Shown in pieces: positions 11,461 through 26,700 of a DNA stretch of 64,000 bases (within the stretch, counting starts at the first letter, position 1; every line of letters starts with the position of its first letter). The stretch covers positions 14,267,151 through 14,331,150 of the forward strand of contig NC_135563.1 of assembly GCF_964340395.1 (NCBI RefSeq). Direction: 5' to 3'. The position numbers were made by a program, and so were the translations under genes. The DNA is from Glandiceps talaboti. Its lineage: Eukaryota > Hemichordata > Enteropneusta > Spengelidae. A model generated the notes under the pieces. It was not told where the DNA came from and did not search any database. It worked only from the letters and a program-made list of their open reading frames with translations.

Positions 11461-12667
11461 ATGAAGGCATTTTTTTGAAAATCATATTTGTTAACCAAAA
11501 TACTCTTAGCAACAGTTGCTACCATGTGATTTTGCTACAGAGGTCATAGGTCAGCCATGGTGTGCAGCCATGTTATACTAATCATTGACATTGTAATGCC
11601 CCAGATTCACTGCTGGGGGTTGCGGAAGTCAGTCTAGGTAACCGAGGCTAATATTTTTTATAGTTTGTACACTTTTTAAACTTTAATACCACATGTACAG
11701 ACAAAGACATGAAAATTTGATTGTTCTTTATTGTAATCTCATTACATGTATGTAGCTATATGCTTGCATTGCTAGGCAACCTTGCAAACAATATAGCAAA
11801 CAAAATTGATACAGATACTGAAATTAGCATATTTGTATTTTCCAAAATGAATGATGTTGATTTCATGTTGTTCTCTATTGTATCCCAGAATGCATTAGTA
11901 ACCTACATGATATACTACTTCCTGTAGTTACTATTGCATTATGGGAGGAATACATCAAATTAGCAGGCTTTGAAGACCTGAACTTTATCAAAGAAAATAC
12001 ACGGAAGACCATTATTATGAGACAAAGAATTCTCTAAGTCGCTCTTTGAGCCAGTACATTCACTTCATATATCATATGCAAACTTAGATATTTCTCCCAA
12101 ATATTTTCTATGTTGTGCCACAGTTTGGGGACATATAATGTTATTTTCAAGTAGTTCCAAACTCAAAGCATAAATAATTTACTTGTATATTTTTGCAAAA
12201 TCACTCAGCCTTCTTCAGCTGTTATTGTGGTGTTTTATTTTTTGTTACGGGCAGCACATAAGTAGGTAAAATCTCCCTGAGTTTCCAACATAATTTACCA
12301 GGGTTCCCTGCCAACTTGTGACAAGGTATGAAAGTTTTACCAGATTTTGTCTTATCACTCAGTGGAGTTCACAAACCTAACCAAAAAGTAATAGTGTTGT
12401 CATACAAATTACAGATGAAATCATTAAGGCATTCAGCTAAGTCTTTCAGCTAAATGTAAAAATATATCAAATAATAATAATGGCATTCATAAACTGCAAA
12501 TTCATGAAAAAATGTTTTTTTTATATTGTCAAAAATGATATTTTAGCATTTCTTCTGTCTTTGCATTGTTTATAGATTGATTATATTTAGAGCAGCCGTT
12601 ACTGGGCTCATAAGTGAAGTAACTGAGACAGTGATGCTTTCACATTTGATATCAACACTATAAATGA

Positions 12668-13225
12668 TGTGTAGCACGGTGGAATCACTTTACTTGGGTG
12701 TTGTGGGTTGTAGAAGTGTAGCACACAGTGGAAGCACTTTACTTGGGTGTTGTGGGTTGTAGAAGTGTAGCACACAGTGGAAGCACTTTACTTGGGTGTT
12801 GTGGGTTGTAGAAGTGTAGCACACAGTGGAAGCACTTTACTTGGGTGTAGAAGCATAGCATACAGTGGAATCTCTTTACTTGGGTATTATGGGTTGTAGA
12901 AGCATAGCATACAATGGAATCACTTTACTTGGGTGTTGTGGGTTGTAGAAGTGTAGCACACAGTGGAATCATTTTACTTGGGTGTTGTGGGTTGTAGAAG
13001 TGTAGCACACAGTGGAAGCACTTTACTTGGGTGTTGCAGGTTGTAGAAGCGTAGCACACAGTGGAATCTCTTGACTTGGGTATTATGGGTTGTAGAAGCA
13101 TAGCATACAGTGGAATCACTTTACTTGGGTGTTGTGGGTTGTAGAAGTGTAGCACACAGTGGAATCATTTTACTTGGGTGTTGCAGGTTTAGAAGCGTAG
13201 CACACAGTGGAAGCACTTTACTCAT
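12668..13225. repeat. 49-bp tandem repeat
   Basis: About 11 copies of a 49-base unit contain the core GTAGCACACAGTGGAAGCAC followed by TTTACTTGGGTGTTGTGGG. The period can be read directly from GTGTAGCAC at 12716 and 12765. Some copies are truncated. Confidence 0.95.
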
Positions 13226-13746
13226 TTTAAAGTCAATGTTCAATTTAACCAATATTTTAACTTTTTGATCCAAATTTCACAAATATAACATCAGTAGAAA
13301 CTATCATCAGATGACTGATTTTCAAAAAAAAACCTGAAGATAAATAACAACAATGTAGCATACAAAAATTGTTTAAAAACATACTGAAAAATAAGTTACA
13401 AAAATTTGATGGGTATACAGTTAACTTTAAATATAGAAAATAGTATTCTGAACAAGCCTAGTTAAAACATGGCTAGAGGTAAAAGTATACTGGCAGTTTG
13501 TAAGCACATGAATATACTGTCTGTATTAATCTTCACTTGCATTCAATATTGTCGTGATTTTGATTTGAGAAAATAACAACATAATCTATTCTTGAATCCT
13601 GCAAACCTTTAGAAACAGCTCTATGAATGTTCTCAATCATCCAGGTGTGAAGTTAATAATGAAGTAATTACAAGCTATCCTACTGCAATTGCTGTTGTTT
13701 TGAATGGCAACAGTTTAGAAACATGGTTATTTCTAGGAATGTAAGT

Positions 13747-14075
13747 GTTCATTTACACAATGACTCCATTTGAATAATCAAATAGTCTGACAGTGTTATC
13801 ACTCCCCATTGCAACCAATCAGTTTGAGTGTTCATTTACATAATGACTACATTTGAATTATCAAATAGTCTAACCGTGTTATCACTCCCCATTGCAACCA
13901 ATCAGTTTGAGTGTTCATTTACACAATGACTCCATTTGAATAATCAAATAGTCTGACAGTGTTATCACTCCCCATTGCAACCAATCAGTTTGAGTGTTCA
14001 TTTACATAATGACTTCATTTCAATACAACAAAATAGTCTGATGTTCACTCCCCATTGTGATCAATCAGTTTAAGT
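13747..14075. repeat. 83-bp tandem repeat
   Basis: Four copies, about 83 bases each, contain GTGTTCATTTACA, CAAATAGTCTGACAG and CACTCCCCATTGCAACCAAT; the last copy is diverged. Confidence 0.93.
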
Positions 14076-15071
14076 GAATATTCACATTGATAATATCACA
14101 AGCATATCATGAGAAGCAAGCAATATTACAGATCATGATGTAGACAAGGTAATGCAAGTCATTCACATCAAATGATAGGTGGGTCTGTCAGTTTGTAGAA
14201 AGACAAGAAAGATCTCCTTTATATTACATCATAAGTCTTGGATTTTAAGAAAATATTGTGTGACAGTTATATGGTAAATATCTTGACTAGTCTGATTTTT
14301 TTTTTGTTATCAAAAAGTCATGGTATTACTCTGATAGCAAATCTGAATGACATGTGATGCCACATGACAAAACTTTCTGCACCCCCTTCCCCCACCATAC
14401 ATGGCATGCTCACCATACACATGGAACGTTCAATAGATAAAATGTAGAGCTATTCTAGCAATGTCAGAAAGATGTGAGAATGCACATAAATATTGATTCC
14501 ATAATTACATTATTTAACTTTGAAGTTAATATTTTATCTTTTACTCTGTTAAAAGACTATATTTATATATTTTTTTATAGCTAGCTGCTCAAAATCGATA
14601 CTAAAATGAATGTGGTGATGAAATTTTTCATTTTCAATATATTATCAATACTCTTCTTGGAGTTGTAATTTTCAGAGAAAAATGATAAAACATGAAAGTA
14701 GACAAAAAATAATAAAAATATCATGAACCTATATTCTCCTTTGCTGAGAGTTGTTGGTTGGTTATAACGGAAATTGATATTGCATTGTGGGTAATGTTTG
14801 ATTGTTAACAGAATGTTCACTCAAAAGGTCATCAATATGGCACAGTTACAAATATGGAGGTCCATGACAATCGTCAATTCTTTTTTGACTCTGTGAGTGG
14901 AAATTTCATTACTACATATGAACTCAGAGTCCGTGAAGATTCCTTCTCACATTCTGTACTGCACGCTTAACTGAACATCTGAGTATATGCAACGGGCATC
15001 TTGATTTGTCCACAAATCCTCAATGGAGCACATATTTATACATTGAACCAATCACCTGCTGGCTTCTGCAG

Positions 15072-18067
15072 CTAGTTTTGATCTGGAATATCACACCATG
15101 GTGTTAAATCTTTATCACAGTCAACAAGTACATTAAACATTGTGACCTGTGCACCATCTATCTGTATATTATATCTGCTATTAACTTCATATCTTACTGT
15201 ATCTAACCCTGTGATCCGATCTCTTCGTCTTGACTCCTATGAAAACAAACACGATACTATTAATGTTTCAAAATAATACTCTCTCGCCCTAAAGATCAGG
15301 TCATTGTTTTCCTTTGCGTATTATAAAATACACTTCAACCCACCTGGATGACGTGTGGGTAGAGAGTAGACTCAGTTCCCCAGACTCCTGTTGCTGGGGG
15401 GCTCTTTCCAATGATGCCTCCCAAAGTAAGAGTTGGGGAAACCAAATTGCAACTCTTTATGCAGAGTATATGCAAGCATCTCCAAATGCTTTCTCATCAA
15501 ACGAAACATCAAACTTATTTATTTCCACATTTTTAACTATACCTTTAGGTCATAACGTTAACAATTTTGCAGCTTGAAAATCCCTTCCTTTTTAGTGTCA
15601 CGATACGTAAACAAAATTAGCTATCCAGTCCTTCACAAACTGACAGCAAAATATCAAATACATTATGTATAAGAGTTTAGAGTTACTCTACGCATTAATG
15701 TTTGTCTTACCTCTTTTTGATTGAAATATCTCTTTTTGTCTCTTTCCCTCTTCACACTGTGTATATGTCTAAAGGATTCATACCCTGTTTCAATGCCTTG
15801 TGGATAGGAGATCTGAAAGATGGACATAATGAAAATAGTCATTGACAAGTGAAACAGGATATTTTTATGATGAGTGGGTGTCAAGTATTCATTCATGCCT
15901 TCAAGGAAGTGAATAAAATAGAACCCAGGCCTTACAAATGGATTATAAATTTATTCTTGTGAGTGCTGTGGTGAATCTTAATTAGTGAGTACAATGAACA
16001 ACAGACTACATCTGTCAGTCTGCTTCATTTTTAACATCCTTTAGTGTAAGGTCTGTATGAGCTAGTACAAATCAGGAATATTCCATTCTGATTTCAATAC
16101 TGGCCTAGTGTCAGCCCAAGGCCTAGGTTAACACTGGGCTAACCTGGCGTTAACACAGGGCTGATGCAGGGCAGGCATTAACCCTCCCAGTTGCAAATAT
16201 GCTGATGAGATGTTAGTGTCAGACTGTTGTTAATATAGGGCTAGTACACATATTAACCCTTCTAGTTCAAAGTTGCTGACATTTTCTGATGAAGTGTTAG
16301 TGCCAGCTTTGTGTTAGCTCTGAGCTAGCCTGATGCTAACTTTGAGTTGGTACATGCTGGTGAAGTGTTAGTGCCAGCTAGCCTGATGCTACATGTAGCT
16401 TGATATTAGCACAGTCAGAAAGTGATTATTGCACTGTATTGTACTGCATTTTGTTGTTGTTGAGCTCTAACTTTGTTGTAATTGATTCATTTCCAGTGTA
16501 TAGACATAAAACCAACCCAAAACCATGCACTGTCAGTATAAATGAACCTCCCAGTCAACAATTGCAATACATAGAAATTTACCTGTAAATGAGCTTCTTT
16601 CATACGGACATAGAATTCATCATCTTCTCTACCCCAACCCCAGTATTTGTTGGAAAGACCATTTGTCTGCATCAAAAGAAAAACAACAGAATTTATACAT
16701 GAACACATTGAGGGAGGTTGTCCATAATGATACAATTAAGTAAATATAACATTTAATTATACTGAAGAAAGCACTTGCCAAAATAGAATGTTTATGATTG
16801 AAGCATGGAAATTTTATGGCCATAACATTGAAAGTCATTGTATGCACAAGCACTTGACAGGAATTACTTGTGATGCGGCGAGGTCTTGACAGACATAGGG
16901 CAACACCAGAAGTAGCTTGTGATGAAATGCAGAAAATCCAATATGTTGGATTCCATGTGATGGCAACATCTCAAGGCCCTGTGATTATGTGCGTACATGA
17001 AACAAATTATCTGTATGCAACAAATTGTTTAGTGCATTGCCCATCAAATTGCTTTTGGCATTTTCACCTTAAATGACTAATCTACATAAAGATCTGGTAA
17101 TACAATTGTCAGCTCGGGTGAAATCTAGTAATTCTTTAGAAACTTTTGTTGATTCCCACACCTTGTATCCCATTTTGGTTAGGGAGCCCCATTAACATAC
17201 TCAATTGATACATTTGAAAATTCTCTCTGAAACAGAAGAATTCATGGCAAATCTGAATGAATGTGCTATTGTCAATTACAAAAATAATATATTTCTTAAT
17301 TTTCATGAAACTGTTACAGTGCTCTTTGGATACTATTGTGTTGAAAAAATAATTTTAAATTTATACCCAATTTGGAATTCAAGTATTTGAGCAACTGCCA
17401 CAAAATTGACAGAGAGAAACAAAGAAAAAACAGCTTCCAAAAACAGGAACATCTAAGAAATGGCTAAATGAAAGTAACAAAAACTCACTAGTATAAAATG
17501 TTCATTTTTCATCATAAGAATTCCGCCAACAAAAGTTTTATAGTGGTACTTAGGGTGTAGCTGTGGTGACGATATATGATGGGGTCCATTTTCTACCATA
17601 TCATAAGTATATTTGAGGTCAGTGTTCAGAGGTAAAAGGTCAACATCATGCATGACTAAGTAGTCACAGTCCAATTTACTGTGTAGAAAACCAATATTTA
17701 GAAGAGCAGCTCTGTTGAACCTGTCAAGAACAAAATAATACATTTGTATGGTCAACTTTTGAGTAGCAGAAGTTTTCCCTGATCAAAATTTGGTAGTTAT
17801 GACAACCATTTGAGAATAAAGAGAATGAAAATTAATATATTGTGCAAATATTATATGTCAAATGGTTCAACACAGTATACCTGTATTGAATGATTCATAG
17901 AAAATTATCTGCACCTGCCACTATATTACACTGAGTACATAAACAACTGCTGTTACACACTTCATTTATACACACAAGAATACATACATGACTGCTGTTA
18001 CACACGATGAAAATTACATTTTAATACCATCAAAACACCCGCCTTTATGCATACAACAATACCTTTT

Positions 18068-18161
<94 letters not shown>

Positions 18162-18163
18162 AA

Positions 18164-18216
<53 letters not shown>

Positions 18217-20720
18217 TTTTGCTCAGAATAACCTTAACTATGACATATTACTAGTATACATCATTTGTGACGATACCATATAAAATATTGTCACAATAGA
18301 AGTATGTTTTTGTATCAAAGATACACAATTTAGATTTAAAGGTACTTGTATTGTTGTTACACATGTAACCAGTGATTACTTGCACCAGAGTGCATGCATA
18401 CTAGTGGTATTTGCACTGCAGTGCAATACTGAAAATATTATTGCATATAATACATGTAGCTGCATGCAAATGATATTCAAATTAGGATGCAATCATTCGC
18501 CACACATAAAATCATGTGATTGTGCTGTATGATTTTTATGATATTTTATGGAAATTTTCCATTCCAGATATTTAAACATATTTAATAATAACAGAACCCC
18601 ATGCCACATGAGTTCCAGTGTGGATACTTGGGAGTAGTTGCACTCATGCTTGCAGTGTTTTCTGTTGCACTTTCACCTACTACACTCGTGAAAGTATGGG
18701 TGCAAAGAACATTGCAAGCACTGGTGCAAGTACCCTGACTATGCTATACTTAATCTCGTGCGCCATAGAGGTTCTGTCATATTATGTTAACAACACAAGA
18801 ACCTGTTGTTTTAATACCATTCAAGGTATGCGCATCGATATTAACATTATACTAGAATAGTTACATTAAGAGTTAACACACAAGTTTTTTAATCTGAATA
18901 AACTCTACTTTCAATTCTAATTATCATCATTAATTATTAGAATTATTATGATGGAAAAATTAATGAAACTATAAACATTTCATATTTTGCTGGTAATATT
19001 TTATAACACAACTGATTATGGTAACTACACGTAGGCTAATTATCAATTATAATAGAAATAATTGCACTAACTGATATTAATACAATAATAATATTTCATA
19101 TGCATAAAAATGAAAAATTACTCCTTTTAGTACTATTTGTATCAAAATATTAGGATCATCCACAGAACACCTCAAAGGTTTCAAAAAATGCAGAAATACA
19201 AAATGAACCCACTTTATTATGTTTCTGTCAATTCTATAACTATATCCTAGAAAGGGTATACATATCCATTTTGAAACAGAAAGCATTGATGACATCATTG
19301 CTTCAGGGAAATCCCCCATTACTGCATCTAGTTTAACTTTATGTTTCTCATCATCATAGCACCTTAAAAATATTGGGTGGGTCATCTAGAAAAAGTTAGT
19401 GTGTCTGTGCATTTTGTTGATGCTTTCAATTCATAATCATACTTCAACAGTCTGGATGCCTTAGAAATGACAATTAAAGTCACAAAGAAACTATGATCCA
19501 TTTGTTTTCTGTGCCAAACATCAGCTATAAATAATAATTTTCACCCAGATATGCATGTGTTGTGTAGCCATCTTACTATCAGTGACATCAAAATCATTTT
19601 CTGATCTGGCTGACGATTTCCAAAAAAAATTCTTGAATCAAAGAAATATAGGGTCGGTCAGGTCATGAGAAACATAACATTAAAGAGGGATGTCCGTCCT
19701 TCAGGGTAAAAAAACTTGACCAGTTAGTAATTCATAAGAACTAGACAGTTACAAAGCAGCATAGAAACAGTGTAGACAAAAGTCAAAGATGATCTCATAG
19801 TTTGTAAATGTGAAAGTAATAAATTAGCAGACTGTAGAGAGAAGTGATACATTTACAGCAGGTCTTGTGACTCAACGTTTCCTCTTACACCTTCCACTTT
19901 TACATCATTACACACAAAGTAGTCAGACCAGACAGCTTAGAACAGCAACTCTGTACAAATGCTAAGATTCAGAACAACATCGTATCAAAGGTAAGCTCAA
20001 AATTTGACACTCTATAACAAAAACACCGACCATCATATCTCCATAAGAATGTGAAAGGTTTGAATAGATCATATACATATCTCTATACAGATGTAAAAGG
20101 CTTCTACATGTGCATATTTTTTGACCAAATCGTACACAATTTACACGTAAATCTGCAAAATTAAAGATCTGTGTGAACAAATACTCTGAAAAATTACAAC
20201 ACAGGTCAACAGCCTCCTACTAGGAACAAGTGAATATGAATGCAGCCCAATCTGATTACTGTAAAATCTGATCAAAAAGGTTTCTCTAATTGTATTTACC
20301 ATATTTCATATCTACTGTGCACTACTTTTAATATACATTGTATGCCATTTATCAGGGTTTTCCTGGGCAACTGACAAATGTATATACACCAGATATAAAC
20401 TGAATGCCTTCCATAATATATACAAGGAAGCTGTGTTGTAAGTTTCAATAGAATTGATGACGTAGTTTTTGAGATGTGTCCATAGACAAATAAACAGAGA
20501 CAGACAGATAGATAGACAGACAGACAGACAGATACATACGTACACACACACATACACACACATGTATGTATGTATGTACATATATACACATACGTACGTT
20601 CATACGTACACATACATACATATGTATAAACACATGTAAGTACATATGTACACATACATACATACATACATACATACATACATACGTACATACGTACAGG
20701 CAGACATACATACATACAAT

Positions 20721-20754
<34 letters not shown>

Positions 20755-20755
20755 A

Positions 20756-20792
<37 letters not shown>

Positions 20793-23700
20793 ACCATTTC
20801 ACTATCCTTTATCTGAGCCTTTATCTAAGTTATGGAAGATACACAGGAAATCCCAATATTAACCAAACACAGTAGATGTGAAATATGGTAAATACAACAA
20901 ATCTTGCCTTTTCTTAGACTGAAAGATTCGTCTTCAAATATTTATCAGACTATAGAGAAACCTTCTAAAGATAAATAAAACCCATGAGAAACAGCTGACA
21001 TGTAGCGACACATCCTCCTGCAAATTCAACTTACCTAGATGTTTGATATTTTTTACCTTTACACAACAGTAGAGTACAATGTTTTGGATCAATGTTCTTT
21101 TCCAGAGCAACAAATGGTGGATATTTTCCATAACTGACAACAGATTTATGGGTAGTAAAATAATCTGTGCTCTAGAACAACAATACAAAACACAGACAAA
21201 ACCAAGAAGATGGAGGACTAGCAGTGACACTTACATACCTTCATGAATTGAAACCAAATCATAACATATGGTTGTGACTAGAGTATACAAAAATATCAAT
21301 CTATAGCCAACTGTGGTGATTTCATTCAGAAGTTCTGACTAGAGTATACAAAAATATCAATCAATGGCCAACTGTGGTGATTTCATTCCTTTCCACAACA
21401 TACTGATAACAAACAGCATCAGAACAATGAAGAAATTACATTTCAAGGTACAAATATCATTCTTTATGTTAACCATGCTCACAGCTGTATCTGTCAGTGC
21501 TGAACACACAGCAGGAAAGACTCTGCACCCATCGGTGAAATGCCATCAGGGTATTCCTGACACTAACCGAACAGACTGCAGTCAACTTACACCTCCACTG
21601 ACAACCATCCCGACACCAAATCATGAATTTACAGAAGAATTAAACTTGGAAGGTAACAGAATCGATTCACTTAAAAAAGAACAATTCAAACATCTTAGAT
21701 ATCATTACCTGAAGAAACTGATCCTTACAAGTAACAGCATGGGAGTTATTGAAGATTATACTTTTATTGGGTTGGGGAAACTGGAAGATTTAAGTCTAGA
21801 ATACAACCAGATCAACCAACTGTCTAGATACACTTTTGTAGGACTAGAAAACTTACAGTTTCTTTCTCTTATGGAGAATAATATCGCAACAATTACGAAT
21901 GGAACATTTGAAGTATTAGGAAAATTACAAAAACTTGATCTTGATGCTTGTGGTATTCAGAGAATTGAAGTGGGTGCATTTAAGGGCTTAGCAAATTTGC
22001 AGCAACTGATACTGAGAACTAATAATTTAGACAACTTTCCGGACCAGTGTCTTGTTCATTTACCTGTGTTAACATATCTTAGTCTGGATAACAACCCATT
22101 AATGGAAGTACCACAACAAATATGTACACATCTATCATATCTGACTAAGTTTGAATTATCTACACATGAAGTAAAAACACTGGAGTTTGGGAAAGATTTT
22201 CAGCTTTGTAAAAACCTTGACTTTCTTGCCATTGATGTCGCAGGGCAGTTGGGGCATCAACAACAATGGAAAATCATAGATGAAAATACTTTCAAATATT
22301 TCAATAAGCCACTGAGAAACCTTGAACTATACTACAGACATGTAAATGTTTGTGGTTCACCATTTGTACCCTTTCAAAGAATCGACAGTGTAGAGCTAAA
22401 ACGAGGAGATATGTATGACTACAACACTGACAAGTTGTCTGTTGCTGAACTGCGTCAACTGTTGTACGCTTTTGAAGGAGTGAAAATCTTGAATCTGGGA
22501 TTATTTCAATTATCAGGTCACACTCTGGACTTTGACAGCACCACATTGCAAGGATTAGAAAGTGTTTCATTGGAAGAGTTGAAGATTTACCAGACAAAAC
22601 TAACTTTGGAAGATTTCACTTTTCAATGGCTAAAGTTCCTACGAACACTTTCTCTAACATCAGTGTATTTGACAACTATTCCAGACAGAGTCTTTTATAA
22701 TTTGACAGGTTTAGAAGAACTTGACTTAAGAGGTAATAAATTGACAGCCATACCAAGAACTGCACTTTCAATTTTAACAAATCTGAAGATGTTAAACTTA
22801 GCTGGTAACATGATTCATCGTGTAACTGCTGACATGTTGCTGGGTTTGCATAATGTGGTCACTTTCAATTTGTATTCTAACAAGATACACATGGACTCCC
22901 TGCACATGGCTGCATTTGCTGATCTCCAGAATCTACAAAGCTTGATATTTTCCCATGTTGATGCAATGTATGTTGATGTCAGTAATGTAAAACCGCTGAA
23001 GAACATAACCACTTTTGATTTTTCCTACTCACCAAAAATTGGCAGAATGATGTATAAATATCTGCGTGAATTCCGTACTATGTATCCTAAACTGACTTTC
23101 CTGGATTTGAGTGGCACACGTCTGAATAAGTTTCCTGGAAAACCACAATCTTTCACGGTTCCTAATGTACGTACACTTAAACTGAATGCATTGCATCTGG
23201 ATTCTCAAACACTGGAATGTTTCCTTTTCCACTGCTTTCCAAAATTGGAAAATCTTGAATTAAACAACAACAAACTGAACAAAATAGATGAAGGTTGTTT
23301 TTCTAACACAACAATGTTAGTTCATCTTGATTTAAGTTACAATCAACTAGCAACTCTGAACAACAATATCTGGAATGGATTACAGAATCTGACAACACTA
23401 GATCTGAGCTACAATGCCATTCAGATTGTCAACTCCACTACATTTCATGGATTGTTGCAACTACAAAACCTTTACTTGGGTGGCAACCCATTTACATGCA
23501 CCTGTGATGTTGTCTGGTTTCATACCTGGCTGCTCACCAATCCTGAGATGCTGATATTCCAAAAGCATTTGCACCCACAGGAAAGACATTGGCTGCAAAA
23601 CTACCAATGCTTCTCCCCAAATGAATACTCTGATACATATTTAGTGGATTTTGATACCGATATACTGGAATGTGAATCTAATATCATTATGACAGTCAGT

Positions 23701-26700
23701 GTAATACTTATCACCTTGGCAACTGTCTTTACCTTGGCTGGTGTCATTTGGAAGAAATTTAGATGGAGTATAAAGTATAAATATTTCTTATGGAAACTAC
23801 GAATGGGGCTGATTAAAAATGGCTACCAGGTAGTAGATGGTGCTAACCAAGCTAACAATTACAAGTATGATGTCATGGCATCTTACGCTGATGAAGATTT
23901 CCTTTGGGTGAGACGGGAGATGATGCCTCGCTTAGAGGAAAGGGATGGATTTAAACTATGTATCAAAGACAGAGAGTATGTCCCTGGTGTAGTCAAGGCA
24001 ACTAACATCGATGTCTGTGTCCATGATAGCAACCATATTGTTTTTGTTTTAACGGAAGATTTCATCAACGACCAAATTTGTATTTTTGAACTGGAAGTAG
24101 CATTCCATCGGCTATTTGATGAACTCAAAGATGTCATAATTCTGGTACAACTCAAACCGATCCCTGAACACAAACTGCCACGGTTAATTCGACTATTGAA
24201 GTGTCGTAAGAAGTGCATTGAGTGGACGGAAGATGAAGCAGGCAAAGAACTCTTTTGGACTAAGTTAAAAACTGAAATTGAGAAAGACAACCGAGTTAAC
24301 AACCGTACTCGGCTAAATCTACTTCAAATGGCATAGACAAAGTGACTGAAAATACAGCAAGTACAATTTGCTTTTCAAAGTAAAACATCCTACCGGTATA
24401 GTCAGGTATCATTAGACAGATTTTTTAGAAAAATCGGATGATTTCACAGAATTCTTAAAATATCATAACTAGGTAAAGCCCATACGCTTGCGCAGGGTAG
24501 ATTCATTTGTGATCGGCTGCCTCATGATGATATTGTAGATAGCACCCTCCACATGGAGAATGCACATAGTATATAGAACGTGCATGCGTAGTCATTGTGC
24601 CGCAATGCATCCTTGGGTAAAACAACCAAAAAAACATTGCATAGTATGTAGGACGTGCATGCGTACTGGTCATTGGGCTGCTAGCCGCTGCACGATTCAT
24701 TAATAATACTACTAAACTTACCATCTCAGAAGTACATGTATTGCAAATTTTTCAAACCATATTTAAACTATACTTTTCGAAATTACTTTCCTTTCCACTG
24801 AAATGTCATAACTCAATGATAGTTCCCAACAGCAAAAATAGATACATGTAACCATAGATACATGTAACCATAGATACCACTCAGGTACTCAATGGATGGC
24901 TAAATTTGTTGATTGAGCATAACAATTTATTTGGGATTTGAATTGACAAAAGTGTAATCATCTATACATTAAAATTTGTCTGTGATTATTTTGTAAAAAA
25001 GTAGTAAGAACCAAATTAATAGTCGATACACAAACAAATTACTTTTTTTCCTTCATTTTTTCATTTTTTTTTTCAGTTTGACCTGAAGAAAGCAACAGTA
25101 AAATTGTGAAACATAGATATGAAAAAAAATATTTGGTTGTATTGCCAACAAAACAGTATTTTAATAAATTGAAATTCGAACCTCTAGAAGTTTTCAGTGT
25201 ATTAGATGGATTTTCATCATTTAAACTGAAAAAACAAACAAAAAATAGCTGAATTACAAATGTACATGCAATGACTTCTTGTGACAAGTTGTATTTTCAC
25301 TTTTAAGATCTTTTTTTTTTATTGTCAATAGAAAAGTGTTCTTTTATTACAGTCTCCTAAATCTCTCAATTGCCGCAACAAGATCAGATGACTTAAATAA
25401 TCATTTGTGTGTGATGGTTATGGGATGTATTACTCTGACCTCTAACCTTTGACCTACACCCCTCGAAATTTGATGAAACTGTATCTGCATTTATCAATTC
25501 TTACAAAGCACATTTTTTTCAGTTGGTACGTTACAGCCTATTTGCAAACTTTCTTCTTGAATACTGAAGCAGAACATATCTATACATTTCAATGTATGTG
25601 CCATTGGAATTATTTTGTAGCAGAAGTCAGAAATGTGAGTTGTATAGTTATACACCACTGCTCACTTGCGATTTTAATGACACTCTTTGAATCTATGGAA
25701 TTGAATTTAAAAACCTGCTTCAGCACATAAAGTCAATTTCCTGTCATTCAGATGTACTACGATAATTTATATTTGTATTTTAAACAAATCAAGTCTGTTG
25801 AAATTTTACTATGTAAAGTATAGACACTGTGTATTCAAGAAATAATTGATAATAACATATATTATTGACAATACAATATATTAATTTTTTATGCATAATT
25901 GCTGGGGTTTTTCTATAGTTTTGAACTTAGGATAAAATATCCAGGATAATTCCATATTTAGAATTGTCTTTTTATGTCATTTTACATAAAAAATAATTTG
26001 TTTTATTAAACTAAGATTTTGTTAGACAGTGTAAGTACATTTGTAGTAATAAAGTGATAAATTTGACTAAATTAATTATGATTAGTGCTCGGGTATCCAA
26101 CTTTGATTCATATCATCAACATACTTTGTTGAAGAAATTGTGATATACATGCACTCGGTAGTTGTTTTTAGTGGTACCCAACCAAGTTCATAAGATTCTT
26201 ACCAGGATGACCAACAAAACTACAGAAATCTATCCATAATATTCAAATTATGACAGTAAGTTTGTCTGTAGTTGATGTGATCAGAGTGATGGGTCTTTAA
26301 TAAGTAAAGGTTTCCTTTTTAGGGTTAACAAGAACGCCAAGTTGACAGACAGGGGGGCACACTTCTATTCTAATTACAAATTTTGAGTGCTTCCTAAAAT
26401 TACAAAATTTTACCAACTTCACTTTCACTTTGCTTTCTCAGTTACCAACTTCCATTTTCATCCCCCCCCCCCCATATCAGTTTTCAGTATGGGTAATATC
26501 AGATGGTACAAATATCAGTCTACTATCAAGTTGACATAACATTTGACTACTCCCCACATTAAAGTGGAAACACACACTTCAATAACTTTTAATTACATAT
26601 AAACCTATTTTCACAGGGTTCACTGTACATAATATCTGCATGACTGACTCTTATCATCTATGGTATGTTCCATTCACTGCATACTATCACAGCTGATAGT

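Larger units (their letters stand above)
9664..15071. other. Deiodinase 3' flank and intergenic region, no gene
   Basis: Apart from the repeats listed separately I see no coding exon. The short reading frames here do not resemble protein families and lack splice partners. Candidate polyadenylation signals (AATAAA) for the deiodinase occur near 9779, 11002 and 11056. The right end probably contains the 3'UTR of the minus-strand B4GALT7. Confidence 0.6.

Noticed and set aside
20296-20862. Cys/Val/Tyr- and Thr/His/Gln-rich frames
   Set aside because: They are translations of tetranucleotide microsatellites on both strands.
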